Source: Cylindrodendrum hubeiense
Taxonomy: Eukaryota > Ascomycota > Sordariomycetes > Hypocreales > Nectriaceae
Reading direction: 5' to 3'
DNA length: 64,000 nt
Assembly: GCA_014621425.1 (NCBI GenBank)
Contig: JAANBB010000079.1
Span: 1 to 64,000, forward strand
A model generated the notes under the pieces. That model was not told where the DNA came from, did no database searches, and worked only from the letters and a program-made list of their open reading frames with translations. The translations under genes were made by a program, and so were the position numbers. Of this stretch, positions 24,039 through 36,090 are shown piece after piece (position 1 is the stretch's first letter; every line of letters starts with the position of its first letter).

Positions 24039-24923
24039 TCATTTCTTGTCCACTAAAACCTCACCGTTCATTATTCCGAGTATCGCATCGTCTGTCTTGC
24101 TCCATTCGTCCCAGGCGTTCACCATGTCGTCGATTTCCTGCTCAGTGGCAATGCCTAGCTCGATAGCCTTCCCACGCATTTGACCAGTTTTCAGTCTTTC
24201 CATCATGGAGCCGGCTAGATATTTCGTTAGCAAAAAGAGATTAGCTCCCATTCGATGGGTCTTACCCCAAGCCAATCTGTCATCTGGCGTGCTGTAGCAC
24301 CACGTTCCAAAACTCGCAGTGATGTCCTCCCGAGCTACTCCTGCCTTCATGGTCCAAGAAACGAGTTGGCGTCCTCCTTTATCTTGGCCTCCGTTTGCAG
24401 CAAGAGTCTTGGCGGCGATTTCATGAAATTGCAACAGCGGAGGCAATTCGGGGAAAATGCACCACATCTTCATTTCACTCTCACGAAGCGCAACGACGCC
24501 ACGAGGCTTTGTTACGCGGACGATTTCACGGATTGCATCCGGAGGGGCATCCAAATGGCAAAGCACCTGGTGTACATGGACAATGTCGAAGCTCGAGTCC
24601 GGAAACGGCAGCTCGTACACGTTGGCCTTTTGGAACTGGATATTCTTCACGCCGACGCTGTCGGCATGTTCCTTGGCGCGGCCTAGGATCTCATCGGATA
24701 TATCCGTAGCGGTAACTTGGCCGTCGGGCATGTATTTTGCAAAAGAGGCCGAGATGGTGCCAGGTCCAGCGCCGACATCCAGTAGCTTCAATTGCGGGGT
24801 TTCCTTTACCATTGCCTGCAGCCTTGGCAGCAGGTGTGAAGCGCTGTTTTCGGCAGTTCGCCATTCATGGTGCTTCACCTGCCCATATCCCGCCGCGTAC
24901 TTGTTGTGTCCTGCTGCTGCCAT
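24039..24923 (-). CDS. SAM-dependent class I methyltransferase (UbiE/type-11 like)
   Basis: A single exon of 294 aa starting at ATG 24923. The SAM-binding motif I is LLDVGAGPGTIS near residues 46-57, followed by the acidic end of strand 2 in VTATDIS and post-motif HVHQVLCHLDAP. The C-terminal half contains fungal-type additions (LVSWTMKAGV, STPDDRLAWG). Many such enzymes act in secondary metabolism, but no synthase lies nearby, so the substrate is unknown. It is convergent with the MCT-like carrier. No targeting signal is visible. Confidence 0.88.
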   Translation of the reverse strand: MAAAGHNKYAAGYGQVKHHEWRTAENSASHLLPRLQAMVKETPQLKLLDVGAGPGTISASFAKYMPDGQVTATDISDEILGRAKEHADSVGVKNIQFQKANVYELPFPDSSFDIVHVHQVLCHLDAPPDAIREIVRVTKPRGVVALRESEMKMWCIFPELPPLLQFHEIAAKTLAANGGQDKGGRQLVSWTMKAGVAREDITASFGTWCYSTPDDRLAWGKTHRMGANLFLLTKYLAGSMMERLKTGQMRGKAIELGIATEQEIDDMVNAWDEWSKTDDAILGIMNGEVLVDKK

Positions 24924-25424
24924 TGTATAATAGTATAGCTCGGTGTTTTTATATGTTTGGAAGAGTAGATCCCGCGTTCAATGCGGTTCAGGATAGATAT
25001 AGTGGAGATAAGCCGGACTTTGCGGAGGTACGACAATCATGTGCCCTCGCACGGCTAGGTAACTCCCTCGCTAGGATGATATCATTCGGGTTCAGCTCAA
25101 TTCCATCTGTCCACTATGAGAGTTACAGCGCTGTTATTTAGGCCTGACAGTTTGGATAGCAATGCCCTCCGGTCCTTCCCTTGATCACTATAATGGAATG
25201 GAATGTAAAGCTTGCCATGTTTTGTCAAATCCCCGATAAATGTCTATATTTGCAGCATGAACCTCGAATCCTTCAATTTTTCGTCTACTAAACCCTTCAA
25301 AGAACTAGGGTTCAATCGTCTGTTTTCTGAACTCGGCACACCCATTCGGATACATTGACACATCATGTACCCCGCTAGACTAGATTTCCAGTGAGATCTC
25401 AATCCTAGAAACTCTCCCTTCCCT
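24924..25424. other. Intergenic, 501 bp
   Basis: Promoter side of the methyltransferase and 3' flank of the SGNH hydrolase locus, both on the minus strand. Nothing else was recognised. Confidence 0.5.
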
Positions 25425-27526
25425 CTATTTGAACATATCTAGCTCAGACCACTCGCCATCAGGGCAATCCAGGCCGCCACCCCGAAGGCCTATAGCCTCT
25501 TCAATCTTACCCTCAGCACATTCCGCACCAACGGCAATAGCCATTCTCCACTTAGCCCACTTCTGTGCCATAGTGCCGTCCTCGAAGGTGTGCTCACTAA
25601 CATCTTTGCTAGGAGCATCCTCAAACCTCCACTTCGTTGGCGACAGGTTGCACCCCTTAACAGACTCGAGGATTGACTTGCCCCAGTTTCCATCGTCCCA
25701 ATCGCTCGTGTAGATCTCGAAGCGGTCCCAGAAGGACTCCTGCCAGCGGCGGCATGCGACGTGGATGTGGCCGAGGTGGTGCGAGGGCGTCGAGCCAATA
25801 TCGAGCGTGTTGAAATCGCGAACACCAACGTTGTAGAATTCGTCTAGTCAAATATCAGCATCTTGCCCCGCCTGAATATCATGGTGTCAGTGGAGATTGG
25901 CAATGGTAACTCACATTCACCGCCGTTCACCCAACTCTCGGTGAAGATAGGCTCGCCGTTATCCGTCATACGCTCATCAACCATACGCTGTGTGGCATCC
26001 CAACAGTTCTGGCCTGAGTGCGTCGCCGACAGGAATAGCTCCTTGCCAGCGGAGATCTTGGTTACGAACTCGCATCCGTTCTCGTTCACCCGCTTGTGTG
26101 CCAACAGATCCGATGGGATGGCATTGACCTGGTCGCACAGGCCCTGGCATGCTTCTTGGCGCATGCGAAGGAGAATCTCAGCAACAGTTTGCTTGCCATC
26201 GTCGAGCTGAAACACGCGTGGGAAGTTGCCTGAGACTCGCTGGCCACTATCGCCGATGGGGAAATTCTCGGAAAGGGGCTGGAGACCTTCAGGCTGCAGA
26301 GCCGATTCGGTCATGTAGGCGTTCCAGACCTGCTGAGCGATCACGAAGTGGCCAGCTTGCGTAGGATGGAAAACCTTCATAAGGCCAGAGGAAATACGGA
26401 CAGGGAAAAGGCTGATGTCAATAGGCTGCTCGTCAAATGGCTCGGCGACCTTGGCGTCGGGGTCGCTGTTGACATAATCCAACATACCCTGCGCCAGCGC
26501 CTTGGAGTCATCTGTATCAGCATCGGTCACGGAGCCATCGTCTTCGAGTTGGCCGTCTGGTGTGTTGTACTGGTGCATGTATAAGTCAAGGCGTTGCTCC
26601 TTGGGACGCTGTGGCTCTGTGAAGCGGTCCTCGCAGAAACGGTGCGTGTCAAAGGTATCATCGTAGTTGATGAACTGAATCCTAGCGTCCTGGTAGCTGT
26701 TGACAGCCTCATCAATTTTGCTGTTGACCAAGTCAACCAAGCTGTTGAGGTCCCGTCGGATCTGGTTGGTCATCTTATCACCGGACCCGTTTTCGGGTGA
26801 TTTCTGCCAGTAGTTCCACGAGACATCGTTGCACTGCGAGGACTCCGAGTTGAAAAACTTGGCATAGCCTGTGACGAAGATGCGCAAGTTTTCATGGTGC
26901 TTCTCCGGACGCATGAATTCATTGAGCGCGTCTGTGACAGCCGGCACGAGATCGTTATTAATGGAATTGCGAGAATTTTCCAGCGTCTTCTAGCAGCTAC
27001 CAGACCAGACGCCTTTGAAACGGTAGATGCAGTCGTTGACGATGTCGGCGAAGCCAACGTTGTTTCCACCAATCGAGATGGTGGCCTGGCAAACCACATC
27101 ACGTCAGCCACGAGCCATCACAGAAAATAGCATTAGAAATAGATAACGCAAATAATAACTTACCAGATCTACCGACGAGTCGAGGTAAATCGCCTGTTCC
27201 TTAATTTGGGCAGCCTTTGCGCCTGTGCAGGCCTTGAAGTTCTCATCCGCAATCGGGTGTCCGTCAATCTGCGCCTGCAGCTGGGACGGGTATCCCTTAT
27301 CGTAGCGATGGCATCCGTCGACATGGACTGATCCAAACTCGTGCCCAGCACCAATTCCAGCTGCGAAGGAATCGCCAAAAGCCACATACTTGGTCGGCAT
27401 GGGCACTGCTCGGGCTACGACGCTGGGGCTGTCATGGGGAGTTGGGACAGCAGAGACAAAAGAAGCAGAGAGAAAGAGAAGACCTAAAGGGCCCAGGCCC
27501 AAACTGGGCGAGATGAGGGCCACCAT
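25425..27526 (-). pseudogene. Secreted SGNH/GDSL hydrolase interrupted by one in-frame TAG
   Basis: Exons are 27526-27164, 27085-25915 and 25843-25425; introns of 78 and 71 bp join in frame. The reading frame totals 651 codons but codon 153 is TAG (26992-26990), in ...WSGSC-stop-KTLENSRNS.... Both sides align in frame and look conserved. A signal peptide leads to block I FGDSFAAGIGAG (Ser53), block III GGNNVGF and block V HPTQAGHFV. By family knowledge these act as lipases or esterases. The C-terminal 140 residues are an extra cysteine-bearing domain. A CAG to TAG change would explain the break. Without read-through the product would be 152 aa lacking the catalytic histidine. Sequencing error is the alternative. 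Confidence 0.82.
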
Positions 27527-30019
27527 GGCGATTAAATGATTGTCAAGAAGAGAGAGTGAAATGGTGAATCGGCCTGGAGCTGAGGGCTGTCAAATTGACA
27601 AAAAAGACCTGGGCAGTCTAGCTAATTTATACCAAATACACTCTCTCCCTCAACTCTATTAATACTTCTAATCATATCGTGTACCCCCTTTTCTTTCCAT
27701 ACCTTTACAATGGCAGAGTCTGCCTAGTTTAAACAACGGATCTACAAGTGTGGCTTCCTCAGTTTAGGTCTGGATATATGCCTTGCCAGCGATGCATTGT
27801 CATCCTTCAAACTCGGCTGGGCACGAAATTCATGGCTTATACGAAGGAAAACACTGATTACGGTCCGTCTTGAAACAACCGCAACTCCAGATGTCCACAA
27901 AATACTCGGGTAGGATGATTCAGGGGTGCCATTGTTCTCCAGACCTGGGACCTACTTAGCCAATTGAGTCAATCCTGTCCACCGGCGCTCCGCCTCACGG
28001 CTGAATCAAGCTCTTTAAGCTTATAACCTTATCGGAAATTAGTATTATGCGACATAGATAATGAGATCCATAAATGTCCTTTGATGTTAGCCGGCGGAGC
28101 ATGCAAGCAAAGCGGAAACCAGGCCTGGTCTACGCTATGCGCTCTGCAGCGCTCGGACAGCACTCACTCGTGCTTTTCCGCCTCGTGTGGGTAGCTTAAG
28201 GCTTAATAGTGGATGCACGAAATACGCTTAAAGGAATAAACGCCTTGGGACCCGAAATGTGCCTTAAGCAATACAAAATGCCTTAGAGGATCACAGGTGC
28301 CTTAATTTGACAATCGGGATTTACCGAGCTTGGTAAAGGGGGTCGTGGTGATTGAGTGTGAGAAGGCAATCAGGGACGTCGCTTAAGAGGTGTTAGATAC
28401 ACCTGGGACCAGCAGGTAGTGGATATCTGCAACCAAGTGGTATTGATAGTTACAAAATCAGCAGTACAAGTAATAATAATATTCTGGGTGCTTTATACGA
28501 TTTGATGCGTGTACTTCTCAGTAGGCAATCGTGGGTATTGATGATGAGATTGTATTTATGAAAGTGCGATTACTTTGGCTCTCAGTTGCGCTGCTGCAGC
28601 CCCTACCCTACAGTTTGATCTTCCAGGCTCACTGTAGACTCATTTATTCGCACACCGCTTTCAAAAGGCTTCCCCTCTGTCCATTTTTAAAATCTAGAAT
28701 GCTTCAGTAGCAGGGATTTATGTATCTCTGACGCTGTCGATGGCTACTGGACTGGGGCAACTAAATTGTATTCGCCTTGCTAAACGGCAGAAAAAGGCTT
28801 TCTCGCAGAGTACTGGGATGCAACCTACCCCAATTTCTACACACCCCCAAACAGCCTAATACGTCAATTTAGTCCCAAACGAAGGCGGGCGGCGCCTAAG
28901 AGCCCTTACGATGCTACTAAGAACAAATAAGCAACCCAATTGTAATCTCATCTGAGGGGAAGGGACAAAAGAATATTCTAATATTTGCACGGCTGGGTCA
29001 CACCCTTTTGTCCGATCACGGAGGGGCGCTCGGCCTTTCAGGTGTGCCCGAAGATCTTCCCCATGGGGCGACATACTGCAACAGTTGGACGAGTTTCTGC
29101 ATGCGCGCTGTGTGCGCTCTTCGCTTGGGGCCTAGACGGGGCAAAGCGTGCGACGGGCGCTGCGTCTGCAGAGACAACCTGGTCGTCATGGTTAGGCCAG
29201 CGACATTTGCAGAGTAATACAACCTGGGGCCTGCTGTTTGGACGGGATACGACCAGCCGTCAACATCTTCCACCGCAACTTCAATTTTTTCCTCCTCGGA
29301 CCGAAAACGCCACGCGGTCATCGGAAATCGGCAGTGGCGCCGGTTTTTAGCACGCGGTTTAAATCCGGGCAGCCGCACAAACTTGGCGTTTTCGGGAGGC
29401 CATCTAGATGGACAGGGGATCGCTCGACCGCCGACTCACTCGCGAAAACCGCCAGGTCTGGGTTCTCGCGTCCGACGTCGGTGGCCTCGACATGGGGCGG
29501 ACCCAGTTATCCCCCATGAAGCCATGAACCCTTGAGCCCTGCGTTAAAGTTTTACTGGAGAAAAGACCTTTTGCTCGGCCAGCTCCACAGCGTATTGCGG
29601 AAGTCGGTTCCTGTCGCGGCGAACAATTCGCCGAGGTCAACGCCCAGGCTAGGCCTGGCTAAGCTATCTTGCGGGGTGGCTCGGGGAACCTAATCCCAAA
29701 CTGCATGGGATCGGTGGGCCTTGTGATCCATGGCCCGCCATGTTGCAGAGCAGAAATCACATTGCCGACCTCGGATCTGCAGATGATCCACTGGCGAGAG
29801 GGAGATTAGCAACGGCAGGCGGGATGATGAGTAAAAGGCAGGGTGTGACTCTGTACCAGGTATCTTGTGCTTGTGTGACTCTCCGAGGCATCACGGTGCC
29901 CCCTCATTCTCCAAATCCTTCCCTTTTTCTACCTTTTCCCAGTACCATCGCCTGTTCCTGAGACGCTCTGTAAACTTTGACCAGACTCAATTGAAGCAGG
30001 CAGACCAGACAGGATCAAG
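27527..30019. other. Divergent intergenic region, about 2.5 kb
   Basis: Lies between the 5' end of the SGNH hydrolase locus (minus) and the 5' end of an MFS gene (plus), so it contains both promoters. It includes the 19-bp periodic motif at 28241-28316. The part 29000-29700 is visibly richer in G and C, with overlapping short frames on both strands but no recognised domain. Confidence 0.5.
28241..28316 (+). repeat. Four YGCCTTR boxes at exact 19-bp spacing
   Basis: Boxes begin at 28241 (cgccttg), 28260 (tgcctta), 28279 (tgcctta) and 28298 (tgcctta), each 19 bp apart, while the sequence between them differs. Related cttaag and cttaaa words lie just upstream (about 28194-28232). This could be a decayed 19-bp tandem repeat or a clustered protein-binding array. 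Confidence 0.5.
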
Positions 30020-31670
30020 ATGGCACTCGGACTTGGCGACGAAAAGGTCAGCGGCGACTCGCCGTCGCCTTCGCTAGAGAATCGCGAAGACCCAGAGCAC
30101 CCTGGCGGCAGCGTCGACGACATCCACGCAGACGGGATCGACGTCCAATGCCCACCTCACACGACGGAGCGCAAGCTCGTGAACAAGATTGACTTTCACG
30201 TCGTGCCGTTTCTGTGCATCATGTATCTCTTGGCTTTCCTTGGTTAGTGGTCAACTTCCATCCGCCTCAACGGCGTCATGTCGCAACGAGCGCCCGACTA
30301 ACTGTGCGCGCGCTACCAGACCGAGTCAACATTGCCAATGCCAACGTCTTTGGCCTTTCAGACGAGCTCGAATTGGACGGCACGCTGTACAACAATGCGC
30401 TGGTCGTCTTTTTTGTGCCCTACATCATTTTTGAGATCCCGTCCAACATCCTGCTGAAGCGCTTCAAGCCCCATGTCTGGCTGAGCATCAACATGTTCTT
30501 GTTTGGCTTCACAACCATGATGCAGGGTCTCGTAAAGAGCTACAGCGGATTGATCGCCACTCGATTTTTCCTTGGTGTTTTTGAGACTGGAATGTTCCCA
30601 GGAGGTAAGTCGCTTGCTTCAGCAGCTGCAGCATAGTGACTCCGACTAACATTCGACTGCCAGCGTTCTACCTGATTGGCATGTGGTACCGCCGCCACGA
30701 GGCCCAGCGACGATACTCCTTCTTCTTCAACAGCACAACTCTCGCTGGTGCTTTTGGCGGCCTTCTTGCGGCCGCGATCGGCAAAATGGACGGATTGAGA
30801 GGCTACCAGGGCTGGCGGTGGATCTTCCTCATTGAGGGCGGTCTTACAGTCTTCGTCAGCTTCTTTTTCTACTTCCTGCTGCCCAACTTCCCAGAAGATA
30901 GCAAGTGGCTCACCGAGGAAGAGAAGGTTTTCGTTTCTGCGCGACTCCAGGCAGACCAGGGCCGCTCAAGTGTCGAGAGAAGCATTACGGTCAAGGACGT
31001 CGGCAATATTTTCAAGGACTACAAGGTCATCCTCGGCGGCTTCATGTACTTTGGCCTCATCGTTCCCGCCTACGGCTATGCCTACTTTGCCCCGGGCATC
31101 CTCCAGACCTACGGCTATTCGACCATTCAGACACAGCTGTACAGTGTCCCGCCCTGGGCAGTCTCGTTTGTCTTCTCCATGAGCATAGCTTTCTTGTCTG
31201 ATAAGACGAGGCATCGATTCACCTTCGCAATCATTGCTATTTGCGTCGCCATTATCGGTTTCGGAATTCTCATTGCCGTCCACGACAACACCAAGATTCA
31301 GTACGCTGGACTGTTCCTCGTCGCAAGTGGTGCATACACCGCGATGCCCATCGTTGTTTGCTGGTTCAACATGAATCTCGGCGGTCACCACCGACGATCT
31401 ATTGGTAGCGCATGGCAGGTCGGCTTCGGCAACATTGGTGGCATCATTGCTGTGTTCGCGTTCTTGAAGAAGGATTCGCCCAAGTATATTCCCGGATATT
31501 CCATCTGCATCGCATTCACGATCGTGTCGATCATTGCGTGCATTCTCTATGGCTTCGCCTGTTGGAGGGAGAATAAGAAGAGGGATGAAAGCACGCCAGA
31601 CCCCAACCTGACGGAAGAACAGAAGGCAGAGCTAGGAGATCTGTCACCGACTTACAGATATCTTTTGTAA
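30020..31670 (+). CDS. MFS carrier, Dal5/ACS family (allantoate or nicotinate type)
   Basis: Exons are 30020-30242, 30320-30604 and 30664-31670, giving 504 aa; introns of 77 and 59 bp close in frame. The N-terminal about 55 residues are polar. The first helix FHVVPFLCIMYLLAFLDRVN leads to IANANVFGL, the Dal5-family signature, and helix 2 reads NALVVFFVPYIIFEIPSNIL. Loop 2-3 and the RFFLGVFETGMFPG segment are typical. About 12 membrane segments are visible, and the tail is charged. Relatives import allantoate, nicotinate, tartrate or similar carboxylates, so the substrate is undetermined. It is distinct in sequence from the carrier at 16225-17802. Confidence 0.87.
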
Positions 31671-32258
31671 ATTTCTGTATGGTAGTGAAAAGTCTTGAAC
31701 TTGTTTTTGATACCGTGCATGGTACTTAGTCTTGTGTTTGACGGCGTTTTATCACTTGCATGTCTTCGGGACATCTGATAGGATGCTGAGGCTAGGATAT
31801 ATTGCAACATTGAATTTATCCGCCTCCCGTTTAAGCTCTAAATATTTTGTGAAGTAATGCAACCGGATGAAAGCCCGATTATTTGAGTCGCGATTCTCAG
31901 ATCCTTAATGTTATTTCCCACGCCACCGAAGCCATGGGAGCTGAGGATTTGTCGCCACTACGAATCGAGGCGCACGAGTTGGGTCCACGTGACTTCGCGA
32001 CAAGCACCGCCCCACTTTGCCTGCCTTGGTGGCGTCGTCGTCGCGCAGGACACGTCGAGAATCTAGCTGCACTTGACGTAATCGCCGGCCGTATCAACAA
32101 CCTCAATCTTGTGTGCCTGTCTTGAATCGGCCTTGTGTTGCATTCTGCGTCATACTTTTTGTTGTGTACTGGTCAGGCCCTTCAATAACTTGTTCTTTTC
32201 CGCCTCATCCCAAGAACTCTGTACATTTCCGGTGCTGCATTGCCTGGTGCCCCACGCT
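31671..32258. other. Intergenic, 588 bp
   Basis: 3' flank of the MFS gene and promoter/leader of the RecQ gene. A short frame (31883-32125) has no support. Confidence 0.5.
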
Positions 32259-34933
32259 ATGATCGAGGACGAGTTTGACTCGGGCGACGACCTCTTTGAC
32301 GGGGTCGAGGAAGCCGAGATCCTCCTCACCTCGGGTACAAAGCGTGGAAACAGCCACGATGATGAGGACACACCTTTGACCTCAATCAAAAAGGCGCGAC
32401 ATGCCTCGGGCAGCTCCCCCAATGATGTCGCTGGCGACGAGTCGAAGTTTCGCCTTGCGCAGGACATCCTGGTCGAGAAATTCGGCTACAGCGACTTCCG
32501 TCACGAACAAAAAGGAGCCATCAATCGAGTTCTCGGCGGCCAGAATTCACTCGTTATTTTCCCCACTGGCGCGGGAAAGTCCCTTTGCTACCAGGTAAAT
32601 CGGCTACGACTTGAGCTTTCCAACAACCTTTGCGCTCTCGATTTCACAGCCGAAACACTCTAGCTAACCTGTTTAAGATCCCTGCGATTGCTTTCGAGGG
32701 GATTGACCGACAAAGTAACCAGAGAGAAGAGGGCGACTCAGGCATCACGATCGTCGTGTCACCTCTGATTGCATTGATGAAGGATCAGGTCGACGCTCTC
32801 AAGAAGAAGGGCATCGCTGCAGAATGCATGGACTCCACCAAAACTTGGCCTGAGCTTCAAGAAATCAACGAATCACTCCGCCAAGGAAAGCTCCGTCTTC
32901 TGTATTGCGCTCCTGAGCGGCTCAACAATGAAGGTTTTGTAGGGACCATGAAGCGGGTTAAGGGAGGTGTCCGTCTGATTGGCGTCGATGAGGCCCATTG
33001 TATCTCCGAGGTACGTCTCTGTTTCTCTAAGCTACCAAATCGTCTCCTTTGTGAACTAACAAATGAATCACCAGTGGGGACACTCTTTTCGTCCGGATTA
33101 CTTGAAGGGTGAGTCCCCCCATCCCGCTCACTACACCCATGCCCGATTAGGACGCTGATCCGGAACAGTTGCTCGGTTTGTTGAAGAGATCAAAGCCGAG
33201 CGAGTCATCTGCTTGACGGCCACAGCCACACCCGTTGTTGCTGATGACATTTGCAAAGCCTTCAACATCTCCAAGGAAGGCGTTTTCAGGACGTCCCCGT
33301 ACCGCCCAAAGTAAGCCCAAGAATAAAAGATTGCCGCGTCACTTCTCACTGACCATTTCACTAGTCTCCGGCTCGAGGTCACAGCGACAAAAGGCAAGAG
33401 CGAAAAAGAGGGTCTTCTCCTCAGTTTCCTCAAAAAGAATACAGGCTCGACCCTAGTCTATGTTACTCTCCAAAAGGTTGGTTATTCTAGCCATCCTCTC
33501 AGGCCAAATCATGGTACTTTCTTGCTGACTTCTCTCCCAGCAAGCCGAGGAAGTGGCGGCTGTTCTAAACAAGAGGGGCTTCGGTGCCCACTACTTCCAC
33601 GCCGGTATGAAAGTGGATGAGAAGAAGCGTATCCAAGACGATTTTATGGCTTCCAGAATCCGAATTGTGAGACCCAATATGCTGTTAGCCTTGGCTTTTG
33701 TCGCTCATGATATTTTAGGTTGTTGCCACCATTGCTTTCGGCATGGGCATTGACAAGTCAGGTATGACTTTCTTTACTAAGCGATTGAGGCAAACCACTA
33801 ACAGTCAAAGATATTCGCAACATTGTGCACTGGGACTTCCCCAATACTGTCGAAGAATACTGCCAACAGGTCGGACGTGCCGGCCGTGACGGCAAACCGA
33901 GTCAGTGCATGCTCTACCTTTGCCCGGAAGACTTCTACATCAAGGAAAGTTTTGCGCGGGGTGACTTGCCATCTCGCCATTCGCTTCGAGCCCTCCTCAA
34001 AGACATTTTCAATGACGAAGTTGTTGGACTTTCCCCGAATGAGACGTTCAAGACTAGTCATTACTCACAAGCCGCAGAATTCGATATGCGTCAGACTACT
34101 CTGGGCAGCATATATGCCGCTCTGGAACTGAGATTCAACCTTGTCCGCGCCATCACTCCTGAATACAGCTCGTACAAATTCGAAGCCACACCTAGTTACT
34201 TCCCCCGCCTCAAAAACAGTAAGGCCCCAGAAGCCAAGGCCATTCTCGACAATGCGAAAAAAGCAAAGAAGTTCCATTCCATCGACCCCACTCTTGTGGC
34301 CCAGTCCACAGGCTTGCGCCGCAACGAGATCATTCAACTCCTCAATCAGCTCAATGACACCGGCGTCATCAAGCTGACCGTTGGTGGTGTGGAGCAAAAG
34401 TACAAGGTCCTGGCCAAGCTCCCATCGACTGCTGCCGAGATCGACGCTTTGACAAACAAGCTTCACAAGACTTTAGAGACGCGTGAGCAACAGGCTCTGG
34501 AAAGGGTGCAGCAGGTCGTCAATTTCATCACGGCCCCAAACTGCTTCGCGCGCTCCATTGCAGAGCATTTTGGAATGAGTCTTCCCGACGACAAACAAGA
34601 GTGCGGGCACTGCACATTTTGTATCACTGGTAAACCGGTGCAGCTGCCACCGTCGGCTCCCAAGGCCGTAAGCCAAGATGCTATCCGCCGGGTGTTAAAG
34701 GCCACGGATATTCGAGACGACGCGCGATTCCTAGCTAGAGTGGCTTTTGGGATCAAAAGCCCACGGGTTACTAAACTCAAGTTGGACAAGACTCCTGCGT
34801 TCATGTCCATGGCGGATCAGGACTTCAGTGTAAGTTGGGACCGCACCTTGACCGTAGAAGCCACTGTGCTAACCTGTCGCTGTAGATGATCCTGAAGGAG
34901 TTTGAGAAGGAATGTGATAAGAAGGCTAAGTAA
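32259..34933 (+). CDS. RecQ-family ATP-dependent DNA helicase
   Basis: Nine exons: 32259-32594, 32678-33010, 33075-33108, 33169-33310, 33365-33476, 33541-33666, 33719-33761, 33805-34829 and 34886-34933, giving 732 aa with every junction in frame. Motifs in order: motif 0 FGYSDFRHEQ, Walker A FPTGAGKSLCYQ, motif Ia VSPLIALMKDQ, DEAH box VDEAHCISEW, TATATP, motif V GMGIDKSDIRNIVHWD, motif VI QVGRAGRDG. After the helicase core there is an RQC-like zinc region ending ECGHCTFC. No HRDC domain is visible. It is much shorter than BLM/Sgs1-type RecQ (over 1,200 aa), so it belongs with the short RecQ proteins. It unwinds DNA 3' to 5' in recombination and repair by family knowledge. Its start follows an acidic N-terminus. 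Confidence 0.9.
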
Positions 34934-36090
34934 TAGTGGGCTATGTTTGAAATGTCAATGTTTAGAGGGAACTGGCTTGATCGTGTGGCATAAAGAGTAA
35001 TGTAGCCTATAGAAGGCGGAGGTACACCAAAACCTTGTCTTGATTGCTTTAACTTAATTGAGTTGAGAGCCTAGGCAGTCCGTTCAATGTAACTGGCGTC
35101 TGATTGAAGCCAATATCGGCCCTGGAGGGTTTAACTATTCTTCAGAGGCACAATGCCAATACGGCTTTATGCAACAACTATAAATACATTCAACTTCTTC
35201 CTAATACTATTCTGTTGAATGGGTTTCATTGACGGTGCTTGGTATCTCTCCCTGATGTGGGAAAAGTCGCTAGGATGGCCTTCAATTCTGACAGATTCTC
35301 CAGAGTCGAATCGATATCCCTGCTGTTTTCACAAGCTTTCTCTTCGTTACGTGACCCCAACGATCTATATTGACTACATTGCACTATTCACATAATCTAG
35401 CTGCTCATGAAAATAATGGGAAATACAGATACTCTCCTTAGTATTCCACAGGCTGTGTTCTAACTTAGAATTAGGGCCGTCCACGGAGCTAGAAGAATGG
35501 AATAGGGCATAATGGTCAGAGACTTTACTACGCAGGTACACTCAGCCCCGTCTATTCTGCTTGAACACAAGAGCTGTAGATGTATTACTCTGCTGGGTTG
35601 AGAATATCCAGAAAATTTAAGTTGGATAGAAGAGAATTCGTGTATGGACAAATACCCCCCCCTAGATACCAAGTATTAGGATAAAGGAAGATATCCGAAG
35701 TTTATGTTTAGCCTTAATAACAAGTGACCTGGAATATATAACTAATTTTATGCAATCAGTGTGTCAGGTATCGAATTTGGGGGTTTCATAGACCTAGTCT
35801 TGAAGGTCGTTCCCTTGAAGTCAGTCTCATGACATTAGAGGGATCCCCAGGAGCCTCAAAGCAGCCCCCGAGTTAATAATTCACTTTTATCTCGTAGCTA
35901 TCATGATGAGCCTTCATTTAGCCATGAATTAAGAACTGATTTGCGTCTAATGAATCCAACAGGTTGCACGTCTTCGAGGCTTGATATGAAATTATCGTAG
36001 TCTCTAGCCCTGTTTCACCAAAATCTTCCATGTGCGAGAATGTAATAGATATTAAAAGGTACTGAGATAATTCAAAGTTAATAATTGAAA
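34934..36090. other. AT-rich intergenic region containing a repeat relic
   Basis: No gene. 35149-35395 is related to sequence at about 39700-39964 (see the repeat entries). The rest is AT-rich with scattered stops on all frames. Confidence 0.55.
35149..35395 (+). repeat. Repeat family R1, copy a (terminal part only)
   Basis: About 245 bp aligning by eye with 39700-39964. Shared blocks include acttcttcctaat, tatctctccct and gattctc(c/t)agagtcgaat. Differences are mostly C/T and G/A, as expected from repeat-induced point mutation or old age. The alignable segment could be a long terminal repeat ending ...TTCA. Confidence 0.6.

Noticed and set aside
28985..29378. Overlapping frames on both strands with a cysteine-bearing stretch, considered as a Zn2Cys6 cluster
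   Set aside because: The cysteine spacing does not fit the six-cysteine pattern in any one frame and no intron repairs it.
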